Shown here: in pieces, positions 28,511 through 38,109 of the stretch
Layout: the number at the start of each line of letters is the position of its first letter
Position numbering within the stretch: position 1 is the first letter of the stretch
Origin: CAWGJF01 sp963822905
GTDB taxonomy: Bacteria > Bacteroidota > Ignavibacteria > Ignavibacteriales > Ignavibacteriaceae
Direction of reading: 5' to 3'
NCBI GenBank assembly: GCA_963822905.1
Contig: CAWGJF010000001.1
Coordinates: 434,001-498,000 of the forward strand
Length of the DNA: 64,000 bases
Position numbers and translations under genes: made by a program
Notes under the pieces: model-generated
Databases searched by the model: none
What the model was told of the DNA's origin: nothing
What the model saw: only the letters and a program-made list of their open reading frames with translations

Positions 28511-28664
28511 AATTACACCTAACTTTTACTTATCAGGATAAGCACTCCCTGTTTATTTATTACAAACTTCAATAATTATTTTTAACAATTCAACAAAAAC
28601 CTAAGCCTTTTTGTTTTATTATTATTCTTTATATTTCATACAGCATCAAATAGATATCTAGAAA

Positions 28665-28955
28665 ATGCGCGCAAGAATATTAATATTTTCAATACTGCTT
28701 CTTCTGTTTGCAATTGTTGCTGTGCAGAATACGGCAGTTTCAGACATTAATTTAATCCTCTGGAAAATTCAGTGGCCGCTCATTGTTTTGATCATGGTAA
28801 TTTTCCTTGTCGGACTGGTAATGGGTTTGATGGTTAGCAGTCTTTATGAAAGAAAGAAGAAAAAAGCAGAAACGGTAAAAGCCGGCGAAATGAAGTCCGG
28901 TAAAACAGAAGAAATAAAAAGGGCAGGAACAGGGAATAAAAATGAGATAAACTAA
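28665..28955 (+). CDS. LapA-domain (DUF1049) small membrane protein, 96 aa
   Basis: Two hydrophobic helices (about 4-22 and 40-65) are separated by a VQNTAVSDINLILWKIQWP loop typical of the LapA/DUF1049 family. The tail is Lys/Glu-rich. In other bacteria LapA works with LapB in lipopolysaccharide assembly control; here no LapB is adjacent. It lies upstream of the rimP operon but a terminator-like hairpin stands between them. Confidence 0.82.
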   Translation: MRARILIFSILLLLFAIVAVQNTAVSDINLILWKIQWPLIVLIMVIFLVGLVMGLMVSSLYERKKKKAETVKAGEMKSGKTEEIKRAGTGNKNEIN

Positions 28956-29018
28956 ACCGGGCGGATTAAGCTATTCTTGCTTATTCAGTATTTAAGCGTT
29001 ATCTTTACACGTTCAAAT

Positions 29019-29041
29019 TCGCCCTAATAAGGGCGATTTTT
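29019..29041 (+). terminator. Hairpin with T tract immediately upstream of rimP
   Basis: The stem TCGCCCT / AGGGCGA with a 4-nt loop is followed by TTTTT, and the rimP ATG begins only six bases later. The hairpin occupies the place of a ribosome-binding site. It could terminate the LapA transcript or attenuate the rimP-nusA operon. Confidence 0.6.
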
Positions 29042-29047
29042 GTTTCT

Positions 29048-29500
29048 ATGAGTTTATCAATTGAAAATATTACGGCTGCTGCGCAATCAATAGCTTCTGA
29101 AAAAGGGCTTGTACTGGTGGATTTAATCGTTCGCGGTTCCAATCAGAACCCGGTAATTGAAGTTTTTGTTGACGGAGCCAAAAGTGTGTCGGCTGAAGAC
29201 TGTGCAACTATCAGCAGAGAACTGGATAAAAAAATTATCGAAGATGAATTAATCAAAGCAAATTACAGGCTTGATGTTTCATCGCCCGGAGCTGATAAAC
29301 CATTAAAATATCTCATCCAGTTCCCAAAGCATATTAACAGGAAGTTTTCTGTTAAGTATAAAAAGGGAGAAGAGATAAATAGTTTTTCGGGAAGATTAAA
29401 AGAAGTAAATGGCGAAGATCTTGTTTTTGAAGACAAGGACGAAGTGCTGATTCCTTTTAATCAATTAATTGAAGCAAAAGTTTTAATAAGTTTTTCTTAG
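29048..29500 (+). CDS. rimP: Ribosome maturation factor RimP
   Basis: A 30S subunit assembly factor. The N-terminal domain contains GLVLVDLIVRGSNQNPVIEVFVD (read as two short strands), then DCATISRELDKKI. RLDVSSPGADKPLKY is the classical RimP signature (about residue 75). The C-terminal SH3-like domain (FSVKYKKGEE) follows. The length of 150 is normal. It is the first gene of the translation operon, 16 bp before nusA. The start lacks a Shine-Dalgarno and lies directly after a hairpin. Confidence 0.93.
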   Translation: MSLSIENITAAAQSIASEKGLVLVDLIVRGSNQNPVIEVFVDGAKSVSAEDCATISRELDKKIIEDELIKANYRLDVSSPGADKPLKYLIQFPKHINRKFSVKYKKGEEINSFSGRLKEVNGEDLVFEDKDEVLIPFNQLIEAKVLISFS

Positions 29501-29516
29501 AGGAGTTCTAAACTAA

Positions 29517-30764
29517 ATGAACAGAGAGATTGTAGATTCCTTCGCCGAAATGGTGAGGCAAAAAGGTATGGACAAGGATGTTCTTGCGGGAATAATCGAA
29601 GAAATCTTTGGTCTGCTTGTTAAAAAGAAGTTCGGTGAAGAAGCCCGTTTTGATGTTGTTGTAAATATGGATCGAGGTGACATAGAAATTTATCTTGAAA
29701 GAGAAATAGTTGAAGCGGTTGAAGATCCTGCTACTCAGATAAGTATTGAAGAAGTTAACCGTAAAGGAAATGTTGATGAATTGGAAGTTGGTGAAGATTT
29801 CGTAGAAAAAATTGAGCTTGCAGCACTTGGCAGAAGATTAGTTACACTTGCAAAACAAAGTCTCAATCAAAAAATAAGAGAAATTGAAAAAGATATAGTT
29901 TACAACGAATACAAAGAACTGCTTGGTGAAATTGTTGTGGGAGATATTTACCAGATAAGAAGGAGCGATATACTTGTTAACCACAATAAAAATGAACTCC
30001 TGCTTCCTCGTGATGAACAGATTCCTTATGAAAGATATAAGAAAGGTGAAACCGTCCGTGCAATTGTTAAAGAAGTTAAAAAAGGAAACAGCGGACCTAT
30101 AATAATTATTTCGAGATCAGACAACGAATTTTTGCGCAGACTTTTTGAAATTGAGATTCCTGAAATTTATGACGGCATAATTGAAATTAAAGCCATTGCC
30201 CGCGAGCCCGGTGAAAGAGCAAAAGTTGCTGTTGAATCGGGCGATGCAAGGATTGATGCTGTTGGTGCGTGCGTTGGTATGAAGGGTGTGAGAATTCATG
30301 CAATTGTACGCGAGCTGAATAATGAAAACATCGATGTGATAAATTATTCAGACGATCCGATTATTTTTATCCAGAGATCACTGGCGCCGGCTAAACTGAA
30401 AGCCATTGAGCTTGATGAAGAAGAAATGAAAGCGGTTGTTACAGCAGATTCAGACCAGGTATCTCTAATCGTTGGACGCAACGGTGTTAATATTAGATTA
30501 GCAATGAAGCTGACAGGTTATGAAATAGAAATATTAAGAGAAGAAAAACCGTTTGAAGAATATGAGGAGGACATCGAGTTAATTGATCTTAAAGAAGAAC
30601 TTGGTGAAGAAGTATATCAAACCCTGATCAATCACCGGTATGATACTGCTATTGAAGTATTAACTGCCGGACCGGAAAAATTAAAAGAGATTGAAGGGTT
30701 TGATGAAGATAAAGTAAACGAAATACTTGAAATTATTAAATCACAGTTCGAAGAAGAAGAGTAG
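29517..30764 (+). CDS. nusA: Transcription termination/antitermination factor NusA
   Basis: It binds RNA polymerase and nascent RNA. Visible parts are the N-terminal polymerase-binding domain (residues 1-130), an S1 domain (about 135-200, EIVVGDIYQIRRSDILV), and two KH domains. These include GACVGMKGVRIHAIVRELNNE (split across two helices) and a second GRNGVNIRLAMKLTGYEIEI segment. The C-terminal helix-hairpin-helix-like tail contains LKEIEGFDEDKVNEILEI. The length of 415 is normal for a bacterial NusA with a short tail. It is downstream of rimP and upstream of infB. Confidence 0.96.
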   Translation: MNREIVDSFAEMVRQKGMDKDVLAGIIEEIFGLLVKKKFGEEARFDVVVNMDRGDIEIYLEREIVEAVEDPATQISIEEVNRKGNVDELEVGEDFVEKIELAALGRRLVTLAKQSLNQKIREIEKDIVYNEYKELLGEIVVGDIYQIRRSDILVNHNKNELLLPRDEQIPYERYKKGETVRAIVKEVKKGNSGPIIIISRSDNEFLRRLFEIEIPEIYDGIIEIKAIAREPGERAKVAVESGDARIDAVGACVGMKGVRIHAIVRELNNENIDVINYSDDPIIFIQRSLAPAKLKAIELDEEEMKAVVTADSDQVSLIVGRNGVNIRLAMKLTGYEIEILREEKPFEEYEEDIELIDLKEELGEEVYQTLINHRYDTAIEVLTAGPEKLKEIEGFDEDKVNEILEIIKSQFEEEE

Positions 30765-30788
30765 TTTACAGGAAGGCAAAAATTTTTA

Positions 30789-33344
30789 ATGGCTGAAACT
30801 AAGGCAAAAAAAATAAGAGTTTACAAGCTTGCAACTGAGTATAATCTCTCTGCTGAGAACATTATAGAATTTCTTGTAGATAAAGGTTTTAAAGTAAAAT
30901 CTCATATGTCTATGCTTGACGATGATATGATCAATGCAGTGCAGGGTCATTTTCAGAAAGACATAGAAAAAGCTGAAAAACATTACAAAAAAGTTGCTGA
31001 GTTCCATCAGAAGCGTGCCGAGAAAGCTATTGAAGAAGCCAAAGAATCCGGGAAAGAAGTTGAAGTTACTGAAATTCCAACACCGGAAACAGAAGAAATT
31101 AAAATTTCCAGCAAACCAACAGAAGAAGAACAAGCAGCTACAGTAGAGTCTGAAAAAATTGAGACTTCAGCTGAAGAAAAATCCGAAATAAGTGAAAAAC
31201 ATGCAGATAATACCGATGAAAAAAGCAGCAAGCGTAAAGGTCTTAAAGTTGTTGGCAAAATGGATTTGGATGAGGGAAAGAGATCCCCTGGACTAAAAAC
31301 GGATAAAGGACAGACTTCAAAAGAAGAAACTTCAGCTTCGAAGAAAAAACGTAAGCCGAGAATGCGCAAAAAAGCCGGGGAACAGCCGGTTGAAGAATCT
31401 CCTGCTGCAAAAAAGAAAAAGAGAGTAAAGAGATTTGAGATTAATGACAAAGAGGTTAAGGATACTATCAGGAAAACACTTCTTAGTATGGATGATTCTA
31501 CAGCTACCGGCAGAGCCAGTGCACGAAAAAGGAAAAGAAAAGAAAGAGAAGCTGAAGAAGAAAAACGGCTGGAAGAAAGAACACTTGAAGGTAAAAAAAT
31601 ACGGGTTAATGAGTTTATTGCGGTTAGTGAGCTCGCAAATCTGATGGGAGTTCCTGTTGGTGAAGTTATTTCTAAATGTATTGAACTGGGGTTAATGGTT
31701 TCGATAAACCAGCGACTCGATGTAGATACTATAACATTAGTTGCAGATGAATTCGGATTTGAAGTTGAATTTCAAAAAGAATATACCGCCGAAGAACTTG
31801 AAGATTATGATGACGAACCGGAGACTTTAAAGTCCCGATCACCTGTTGTTACAATTATGGGTCACGTTGATCATGGAAAAACTTCATTACTTGATTACGT
31901 CCGTAGAACAAATGTAGTTGCAGGTGAGTCAGGTGGAATAACTCAGCATATTGGTGCATACAAAGTTGAAGTTCAGGAAGGTAAATCAATAACTTTTCTT
32001 GATACTCCTGGTCACGAAGCTTTTACTGCAATGCGGGCAAGAGGTGCACAGTTGACAGATATTGTTGTGCTCGTTGTTGCAGCAGATGATGCTGTAATGC
32101 CGCAAACAGTTGAAGCTATAAATCATGCACAGGCTGCAGGCGTTCCCATAATTATTGCAATTAATAAAATAGATAAACCCGGGTCGAACATTGATAAAAT
32201 CAGGCAGCAGCTAGCTGATAGAAATGTGCTGGTTGAAGAATGGGGTGGAAAATATCAATCAATTCAAATTTCAGCTAAGCAGGGAACAAATATTGAACAG
32301 CTTCTTGAAAAGATATTACTTGAAGCAGAACTGCTTGATTTAAAAGCCAATCCCGATAGGGAAGCTCGCGGTGTTATTGTTGAGTCACAGCTTGATAAGG
32401 GAAGAGGAATTACTGCTACTATTCTTGTTCAAAAAGGAACGTTACGCGTTGGTGATCCTTTTGTTGCCGGAATTTACCAGGGTAAAGTTCGTGCAATGTT
32501 TGATGAAAGAGGAAATAAAATCAATGAAGCTCCTCCATCTACTCCGGTACAAGTACTGGGTTTTGAAGGTGCTCCACAAGCCGGCGAAACTTTCGTTGTT
32601 GTGGAAAATGAAAGAACTGCAAGAGAAATTGGCATCAAAAGACAACAATTAAAACGCGAACAGGATCAAAGACAAGTACGCCATATTACTCTTGATGAAA
32701 TTGCTAAACAAATTAGTATCGGTGGAGTAAAAGAACTTCCGCTTATAGTTAAAGGTGATGTTGATGGTTCAGTAGAAGCTTTGTCTGATTCATTAATGAA
32801 ATTATCAACTGAAGAAGTTGTTGTAAAAGTTATACACAAAGGCGTTGGAGGAATTTCCGAAAGTGATGTTCTTCTTGCCGATGCTTCAGATGCCATCATA
32901 ATTGGTTTTCATGTTCGTCCGAATATTAATGCGCGAAAGCTTGCTGAAAAAGAATCAGTAGATGTTAGATTATACAATGTTATTTACGATGCTATAAATG
33001 AAGTTAAGTCCGCTCTTGAAGGACTTTTATCACCTGTTATTTCTGAAGAAGTTGTAGCAACTGTTGAAATCAGGGATACATTTAAAGTTCCAAAGTTTGG
33101 TACAATTGCAGGATGTTATGTCCTTGATGGGAAAATTACCAGGAGCAATAAGATAAGACTAATACGGGAAGGAATTGTTGTTCACGAAGGTGAAATCGGA
33201 AGTCTAAAGAGATTTAAAGATGACGTTCGTGAAGTGGATGCAGGTTATGAATGCGGTTTGAATATTGCTAACTATAATGATTTAAAAGTTGGCGATATTG
33301 TTGAAGCATATAAAATTGTTGAAACGAAGAAAAAGCTTGCCTGA
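30789..33344 (+). CDS. infB: Translation initiation factor IF-2
   Basis: A GTPase that places initiator tRNA on the 30S subunit. An N-terminal IF2_N domain (about 5-55) is followed by a long Lys/Glu-rich low-complexity linker (about 55-260) and a second IF2_N segment (about 270-330). The GTPase core has GHVDHGKT (358-365), DTPGH (405-409) and NKID (459-462), followed by domains II-IV. The 851-residue length matches long-form IF-2. It belongs to the nusA operon. Confidence 0.98.
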   Translation: MAETKAKKIRVYKLATEYNLSAENIIEFLVDKGFKVKSHMSMLDDDMINAVQGHFQKDIEKAEKHYKKVAEFHQKRAEKAIEEAKESGKEVEVTEIPTPETEEIKISSKPTEEEQAATVESEKIETSAEEKSEISEKHADNTDEKSSKRKGLKVVGKMDLDEGKRSPGLKTDKGQTSKEETSASKKKRKPRMRKKAGEQPVEESPAAKKKKRVKRFEINDKEVKDTIRKTLLSMDDSTATGRASARKRKRKEREAEEEKRLEERTLEGKKIRVNEFIAVSELANLMGVPVGEVISKCIELGLMVSINQRLDVDTITLVADEFGFEVEFQKEYTAEELEDYDDEPETLKSRSPVVTIMGHVDHGKTSLLDYVRRTNVVAGESGGITQHIGAYKVEVQEGKSITFLDTPGHEAFTAMRARGAQLTDIVVLVVAADDAVMPQTVEAINHAQAAGVPIIIAINKIDKPGSNIDKIRQQLADRNVLVEEWGGKYQSIQISAKQGTNIEQLLEKILLEAELLDLKANPDREARGVIVESQLDKGRGITATILVQKGTLRVGDPFVAGIYQGKVRAMFDERGNKINEAPPSTPVQVLGFEGAPQAGETFVVVENERTAREIGIKRQQLKREQDQRQVRHITLDEIAKQISIGGVKELPLIVKGDVDGSVEALSDSLMKLSTEEVVVKVIHKGVGGISESDVLLADASDAIIIGFHVRPNINARKLAEKESVDVRLYNVIYDAINEVKSALEGLLSPVISEEVVATVEIRDTFKVPKFGTIAGCYVLDGKITRSNKIRLIREGIVVHEGEIGSLKRFKDDVREVDAGYECGLNIANYNDLKVGDIVEAYKIVETKKKLA

Positions 33345-33398
33345 AAAGTTGAGCAATAATAATCTCCTTTTTTGATTTATTAATTTCTAAATCTTACC

Positions 33399-33761
33399 AT
33401 GTCTTCACACAGAGTAGATAAAGTTGAAAAACTTATTAAAGAAGAAATCAGTTCGATTTTTCTTCATAAATTCGGTGCACCGGAATACGGATTCATTACA
33501 GTAACAAATGTAAAAATGAGTCCTGATCTGAAAAATGCAAAGATATATTTGTCGGTTTTAGAAAAAGAAAAACGGGACATGGTTCTTGATAAAATACTCC
33601 TTAAATCAGGGATGATAAGAACTGAACTAGCTCACCGGATAAGAATTAAATTCGTTCCCGAATTAAAATTCTTCATTGATGATACACTTGATTACGTTGA
33701 GAAAATTGAAGGACTAATTGACAGGATTCGCAAGCAGGATGGTAACAAACCAAACGACTGA
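33399..33761 (+). CDS. rbfA: Ribosome-binding factor A
   Basis: A KH-fold 30S maturation factor. It begins SSHRVDKVEKLIKEEISSIF and carries the family segments FITVTNVKMSPDLKNAKIYL and LRIRIKFVPELKFFIDDTLDY-like sequence. The length of 120 is normal. It overlaps the beginning of truB, supporting co-translation. Confidence 0.92.
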   Translation: MSSHRVDKVEKLIKEEISSIFLHKFGAPEYGFITVTNVKMSPDLKNAKIYLSVLEKEKRDMVLDKILLKSGMIRTELAHRIRIKFVPELKFFIDDTLDYVEKIEGLIDRIRKQDGNKPND

Positions 33762-34437
33762 TTTCTCTTCTCTTGATTTTACTTCCGGTGAAATTATCCT
33801 CATTGATAAACCTATCGGCTGGACATCATTTAAAGTTGTAAGTGCAATTAGAAAATCTATCAGAGTAAAGAAAGTTGGTCATTCAGGAACGCTGGATCCA
33901 ATGGCAACCGGATTATTAATTATTTGTACTGGAAAGAAAACTAAAGAGTTAGGAAAATTTCTTGGTTTGGATAAAACTTATACGGGTATAATCACACTGG
34001 GAAAAACTTCGCCATCGATGGATAAAGAAACCGGGATAACCGAAAATGAAATCAGTGCAGATGTTGATAGAGAAAGAATTGAAAATGGTGCAAAAAATTT
34101 TGTCGGAGAAATTGAACAAATCCCGCCAATGTATTCTGCAATAAAAATAAATGGGAAAAGATTATATAAGCTTGCCAGGAAAGGAATGGAAATAGAACGA
34201 CCTGCCAGAAAGGTTATTATAAATTCATTTGATATTAAGAATGTTAAAATCCCCGATGTTGAATTTGAAGTGAAATGCTCAAAAGGTACATATATTCGGG
34301 TGCTGGCAAATGACCTCGGACAAAAACTTGGATGTGGCGGAATTCTTACCGAATTAAGAAGAACCGGAATTGGTGAATTCGAAGTTGAGCAGGCTTTAAA
34401 GGTTGAGGATTTTATCAAAAAAATGAGACATTCATAG
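33739..34437 (+). CDS. truB: tRNA pseudouridine(55) synthase TruB
   Basis: Converts U55 of tRNA to pseudouridine. The segments LIDKPIGWTSFKVV and KVGHSGTLDPMATGLL are diagnostic, with the catalytic Asp53 in TLDP (numbered from 33739). EIEQIPPMYSAIKINGKRLY and SKGTYIRVLANDLG are also present. The frame is open from a TTG at 33718, but ATG 33739 gives the more usual length and is preferred. No strong Shine-Dalgarno decides between them. The start lies inside the end of rbfA. Confidence 0.94.
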   Translation: MVTNQTTDFSSLDFTSGEIILIDKPIGWTSFKVVSAIRKSIRVKKVGHSGTLDPMATGLLIICTGKKTKELGKFLGLDKTYTGIITLGKTSPSMDKETGITENEISADVDRERIENGAKNFVGEIEQIPPMYSAIKINGKRLYKLARKGMEIERPARKVIINSFDIKNVKIPDVEFEVKCSKGTYIRVLANDLGQKLGCGGILTELRRTGIGEFEVEQALKVEDFIKKMRHS

Positions 34438-34537
34438 CTCAATCTTGAATTTGAATTGTTCATTGCCGGGTCGAATTATTTTATTTTCTAATTGAATAAC
34501 TTATATTTAACTCCTTTAGTTAAAATAAATTGCAGGT

Positions 34538-35476
34538 ATGCAGATTTTCCGAAATCTTGATGAGATTGAATATAATAAGAATACAATAGTTACGCTGGGT
34601 ACATTTGATGGTATTCATTTAGGACACAAGGAAATTATTGAAACTGTTGTAAAAAAAGCTGCAGATTCAAAATCCAGGAGTTTCCTAATAACCTTCGATC
34701 CGCATCCCCGGAAAGTCATTTCTAAAGATGACAAGATTAAACTTCTCTGTACTATTGAAGAGAAGGTTGAAATAGTTAAATCACTTAATTTGGAAAATAT
34801 ATTTCTTGTGAATTTTACCCGGGAATTTTCCCAGCAGTCACCTGAAGAATTTATTCAAAAGTATATTATTGATGGAATTGGTGTTAAAGAAATTGTAATT
34901 GGTTATGACCATCATTTTGGCAAGGGCAGAGGTGGTAATGTTGAGACTTTAAAAGAAATCGGAGCTGAAAAAGGATTTGGGGTAACTTCGGTTTTAGAAT
35001 TTAAACTTAATGGCGAAACAGTAAGTAGTTCAAAAATAAGAAATGCAATTGTTGCAGGTGATTGCCGAAAAGCAGCAAACATGCTAGGCAGACTTTATTC
35101 ATTTTCCGGTGAAGTTGTTCATGGAGATAATCGTGGAAAGGATCTTGGTTTTCCAACAGCTAATCTCAAAATAAATGATGAAGATAAATTGCTTCCGGCA
35201 ATAGGAATTTATGCTGTTGAATGCATAATTGAAAACAAAAAACATTACGGTTTGCTAAGCATTGGAACAAGACCAACATTTTATAAAGAAGGAAATGTTA
35301 TCCCTGAAATTTACTTGTTCGATTTCAACCAGAACATTTATGATAAAATAATTACCGTAAATCTTGTTGAAAAAATCAGGGATGAACAAAAATTTTCGTC
35401 TGTAGATGAATTGATTGAACAGATGAACAAAGATAAAAAAGCAGGACAGGAAATTTTAGCAAAATTAATTAATTAA
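34538..35476 (+). CDS. ribF: Bifunctional riboflavin kinase/FAD synthetase
   Basis: Makes FMN from riboflavin and FAD from FMN. The N-terminal FAD synthetase domain has VTLGTFDGIHLGHKEII (about residues 18-34), ITFDPHPRKVI, and GYDHHFGKGRGG. ETVSSSKIRNAI is the KMSK-like element. The C-terminal riboflavin kinase domain (about 190-310) has GKDLGFPTANL. The length of 312 is normal. It sits between truB and rpsO, the usual place in this operon. Confidence 0.96.
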   Translation: MQIFRNLDEIEYNKNTIVTLGTFDGIHLGHKEIIETVVKKAADSKSRSFLITFDPHPRKVISKDDKIKLLCTIEEKVEIVKSLNLENIFLVNFTREFSQQSPEEFIQKYIIDGIGVKEIVIGYDHHFGKGRGGNVETLKEIGAEKGFGVTSVLEFKLNGETVSSSKIRNAIVAGDCRKAANMLGRLYSFSGEVVHGDNRGKDLGFPTANLKINDEDKLLPAIGIYAVECIIENKKHYGLLSIGTRPTFYKEGNVIPEIYLFDFNQNIYDKIITVNLVEKIRDEQKFSSVDELIEQMNKDKKAGQEILAKLIN

Positions 35477-35528
35477 TTCCGGTTACGACTGGAATTAAAT
35501 TGTATAAATAAAAGAGGTATAATATAAA

Positions 35529-35792
35529 ATGACCAAAGAAGAAAAACTTGAGATAGTCAAGAAGTATGGAACAAATGCAAATGACTCTGGAAGATCTGAA
35601 GTGCAGATTGCATTACTAACAAAAAGGATCAATGATCTGACAGGACATTTCGATAAACATAAAAAAGATCACCATTCACGTCGCGGGCTAATGATGATGG
35701 TTGGTAAAAGAAGACGGTTACTGGATTATCTTTCTTCCAAGGATATTGAAAGATACAGGGCAATTATTAAAGAATTGAACATTAGAAAGTAG
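35529..35792 (+). CDS. rpsO: 30S ribosomal protein S15
   Basis: Primary 16S rRNA-binding protein of the 30S platform. The order TGNDS..QI is replaced by NANDSGRSEVQIALLTKRI; HFDKHKKDHHSRRGLMMMVG and KRRRLLDYL are the classical signatures. The length of 87 is normal. A Shine-Dalgarno-like AGAGGT lies ahead of the start. pnp follows by ten bases, the conserved rpsO-pnp pair. Confidence 0.97.
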   Translation: MTKEEKLEIVKKYGTNANDSGRSEVQIALLTKRINDLTGHFDKHKKDHHSRRGLMMMVGKRRRLLDYLSSKDIERYRAIIKELNIRK

Positions 35793-35801
35793 GAAATTTA
35801 G

Positions 35802-37907
35802 ATGAAAGTTAGTAAAGAAGTAGAAATTGGCGGTAAGAATTTTTCAATTGAAACTGGAAGATTTGCCAAACAAGCAAACGGTTCTGTTATGGTTCGTTGC
35901 GGTGATACTATGGTTCTCGTTACTGCCGTTGCCGCAGAAGAAGCAAAAGTAGACCAGGATTTTTTCCCGCTCCAGGTAGAATACAGGGAAAAAACTTCTG
36001 CTGCAGGGAAATTTCCCGGCGGATTTATAAAACGTGAGGGCAGACCAACTGAAAAAGAAATTTTAAGTGCAAGGTTAATTGACAGACCGATAAGACCACT
36101 ATTCCCGGAAGATTTTAAGAATGAAACACAGGTAGTTGCTTTTGTTCTTTCTTTTGATGGAGAAAATGATGCAGACGTTCTTGCTGCAGTTGGTGCTTCA
36201 GCGGCATTAACAATTTCAGATATTCCATTTGACGGACCAATTGCCGAAGTAAGGATTGGAAGAGTTGAAGGTAATTTAATCGTTAATCCGACTCATGAAG
36301 AAATCAGGAAAGGTGATCTTGAGCTTGTTGTCGCCGGAACAGCAGATTCAATTATGATGGTTGAAGGTGAATCGAAAGAAGTTGGCGAAAATGAATTACT
36401 CGATGCATTAAAATTTGCGCAAGGTGAAATTAAAAAACTTGTAGATCTTCAACTTGAATTGAAAAAAGAAACCGGAAAACAAAAATGGGAAGTTGCAGCT
36501 AAAGAAATTGATGCTGACCTTAAAAAAGATATCCTTTCGCTGGCTTCCGGAAAGTTGAAAGAAATAGTTCATACAGTATTGGCTAAAGAAGAACGTTCAG
36601 GTAAAAACAAAGAATTACTTATTGAAGTTACAACCGCACTTGCAGAAAAATATCCAGAGCAGGAAAAAGTTATTAAGGAAGTAATTCATGATCTCGAAAA
36701 AGATTTGATGAGAAATAGAATCCTTGAAGAAGGTGTGAGACTTGATGGCAGAGGCACGAAAGATGTTCGACCGATTACAATTGAACTTGGTGTGCTGCCA
36801 AGAACTCATGGTTCAGCATTGTTTACTCGGGGAGAAACACAAAGCTTAACTACAATTACTGTCGGGACAAAAAATGATGAACAGATTATTGACGGTTTGC
36901 GTGAAGAATACACAAAGAAATTTATGCTGCATTATAATTTCCCGCCATTCAGCGTTGGTGAAGTTGGGAGAATGACCGGTGTTGGAAGAAGGGAAATTGG
37001 TCACGGCAATTTGGCGGAACGTGCTTTGAAAATGGTACTACCTGACGGAGATAATTTTCCATATACTATTAGAGTTATATCTGACATACTTGAATCAAAT
37101 GGTTCTTCTTCAATGGCAACTGTTTGTGCAGGCTCGCTTTCATTAATGGATGCAGGTGTGCCGATAACAAAATCAGTTTCCGGTATTGCAATGGGACTTG
37201 TTAAAGAAGGCGATAAGTATGCAATTCTAACTGATATACTTGGTAATGAAGATCATCTTGGTGATATGGATTTTAAAGTTGCCGGAACTGAAAAAGGAAT
37301 AACGGCTTTCCAGATGGATATTAAAATCCAAGGAATATCTTTTGAGATAATGGAGAGTGCACTTCAGCAGGCAAAGGAAGGACGTGCTCACATTCTTGGA
37401 ATTATGAATAGCTCGATCAGCCAGGCACGCGAGCAACTTTCACAGTATGCACCAAGATTAATTACAATGAAAGTTGAAACCGACCAGATTGGATTGATTA
37501 TCGGACCCGGAGGCAAAACTATCCAGGGAATGCAAAGATTATTTGGAGTTGATATTAATATTGAAGATGATGGCTCTGTAAATATTGCTTCACCAAATAA
37601 AGAGAATGCTCAAAAATGTAAAGAGTATATTAAAAAACTTACAGCTTTACCTGAAGTCGGGGAAGTTTATGATGGAGTCGTAACTAAACTTATGGACTTC
37701 GGTGCATTTGTAGAAATTTTACCTGGCAAAGAAGGTCTTCTTCACATTTCTCAAATAGATAATAAGCGGGTTGAAAAAGTATCAGATTATTTTAAACCCG
37801 GAGATAAGGTAACTGTGAAATTATTAAAAGTGGAAAACGGAAAATATTCACTTAGCAGAAAAGAGTTATTAAAAGACGGCGAAAAAAAGGCAGCCGCAAA
37901 AGAATAA
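35802..37907 (+). CDS. pnp: Polyribonucleotide nucleotidyltransferase (PNPase)
   Basis: A phosphorolytic 3'-to-5' exoribonuclease. Two RNase PH domains are separated by a helical linker; the second contains FTRGETQSL and SDILESNGSSSMATVC. The KH domain (IGLIIGPGGKTIQGMQ, about residue 565) and S1 domain (GEVYDGVVTKLMDFGAF, about 622) follow. The length of 701 is normal. In many bacteria pnp mRNA is autoregulated, but no such structure is evident here. Confidence 0.98.
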   Translation: MKVSKEVEIGGKNFSIETGRFAKQANGSVMVRCGDTMVLVTAVAAEEAKVDQDFFPLQVEYREKTSAAGKFPGGFIKREGRPTEKEILSARLIDRPIRPLFPEDFKNETQVVAFVLSFDGENDADVLAAVGASAALTISDIPFDGPIAEVRIGRVEGNLIVNPTHEEIRKGDLELVVAGTADSIMMVEGESKEVGENELLDALKFAQGEIKKLVDLQLELKKETGKQKWEVAAKEIDADLKKDILSLASGKLKEIVHTVLAKEERSGKNKELLIEVTTALAEKYPEQEKVIKEVIHDLEKDLMRNRILEEGVRLDGRGTKDVRPITIELGVLPRTHGSALFTRGETQSLTTITVGTKNDEQIIDGLREEYTKKFMLHYNFPPFSVGEVGRMTGVGRREIGHGNLAERALKMVLPDGDNFPYTIRVISDILESNGSSSMATVCAGSLSLMDAGVPITKSVSGIAMGLVKEGDKYAILTDILGNEDHLGDMDFKVAGTEKGITAFQMDIKIQGISFEIMESALQQAKEGRAHILGIMNSSISQAREQLSQYAPRLITMKVETDQIGLIIGPGGKTIQGMQRLFGVDINIEDDGSVNIASPNKENAQKCKEYIKKLTALPEVGEVYDGVVTKLMDFGAFVEILPGKEGLLHISQIDNKRVEKVSDYFKPGDKVTVKLLKVENGKYSLSRKELLKDGEKKAAAKE

Positions 37908-38109
37908 GCTTTTTAGTAATTAAATTATTTTTATGAAGTGAACAAGAGCTTCACAATGATTGAACAAATCACTTTAATGTCAGTAAATATTTGGCTGATA
38001 ATATTTTTTCTTCAGAATATTTATTCGTTCGAAGAAAAACATGGAAGCTCTACGCACAATTCAGGTTTTATAATGAAATATTTGATTTCATTAAGAGAGT
38101 TTAACCTAT

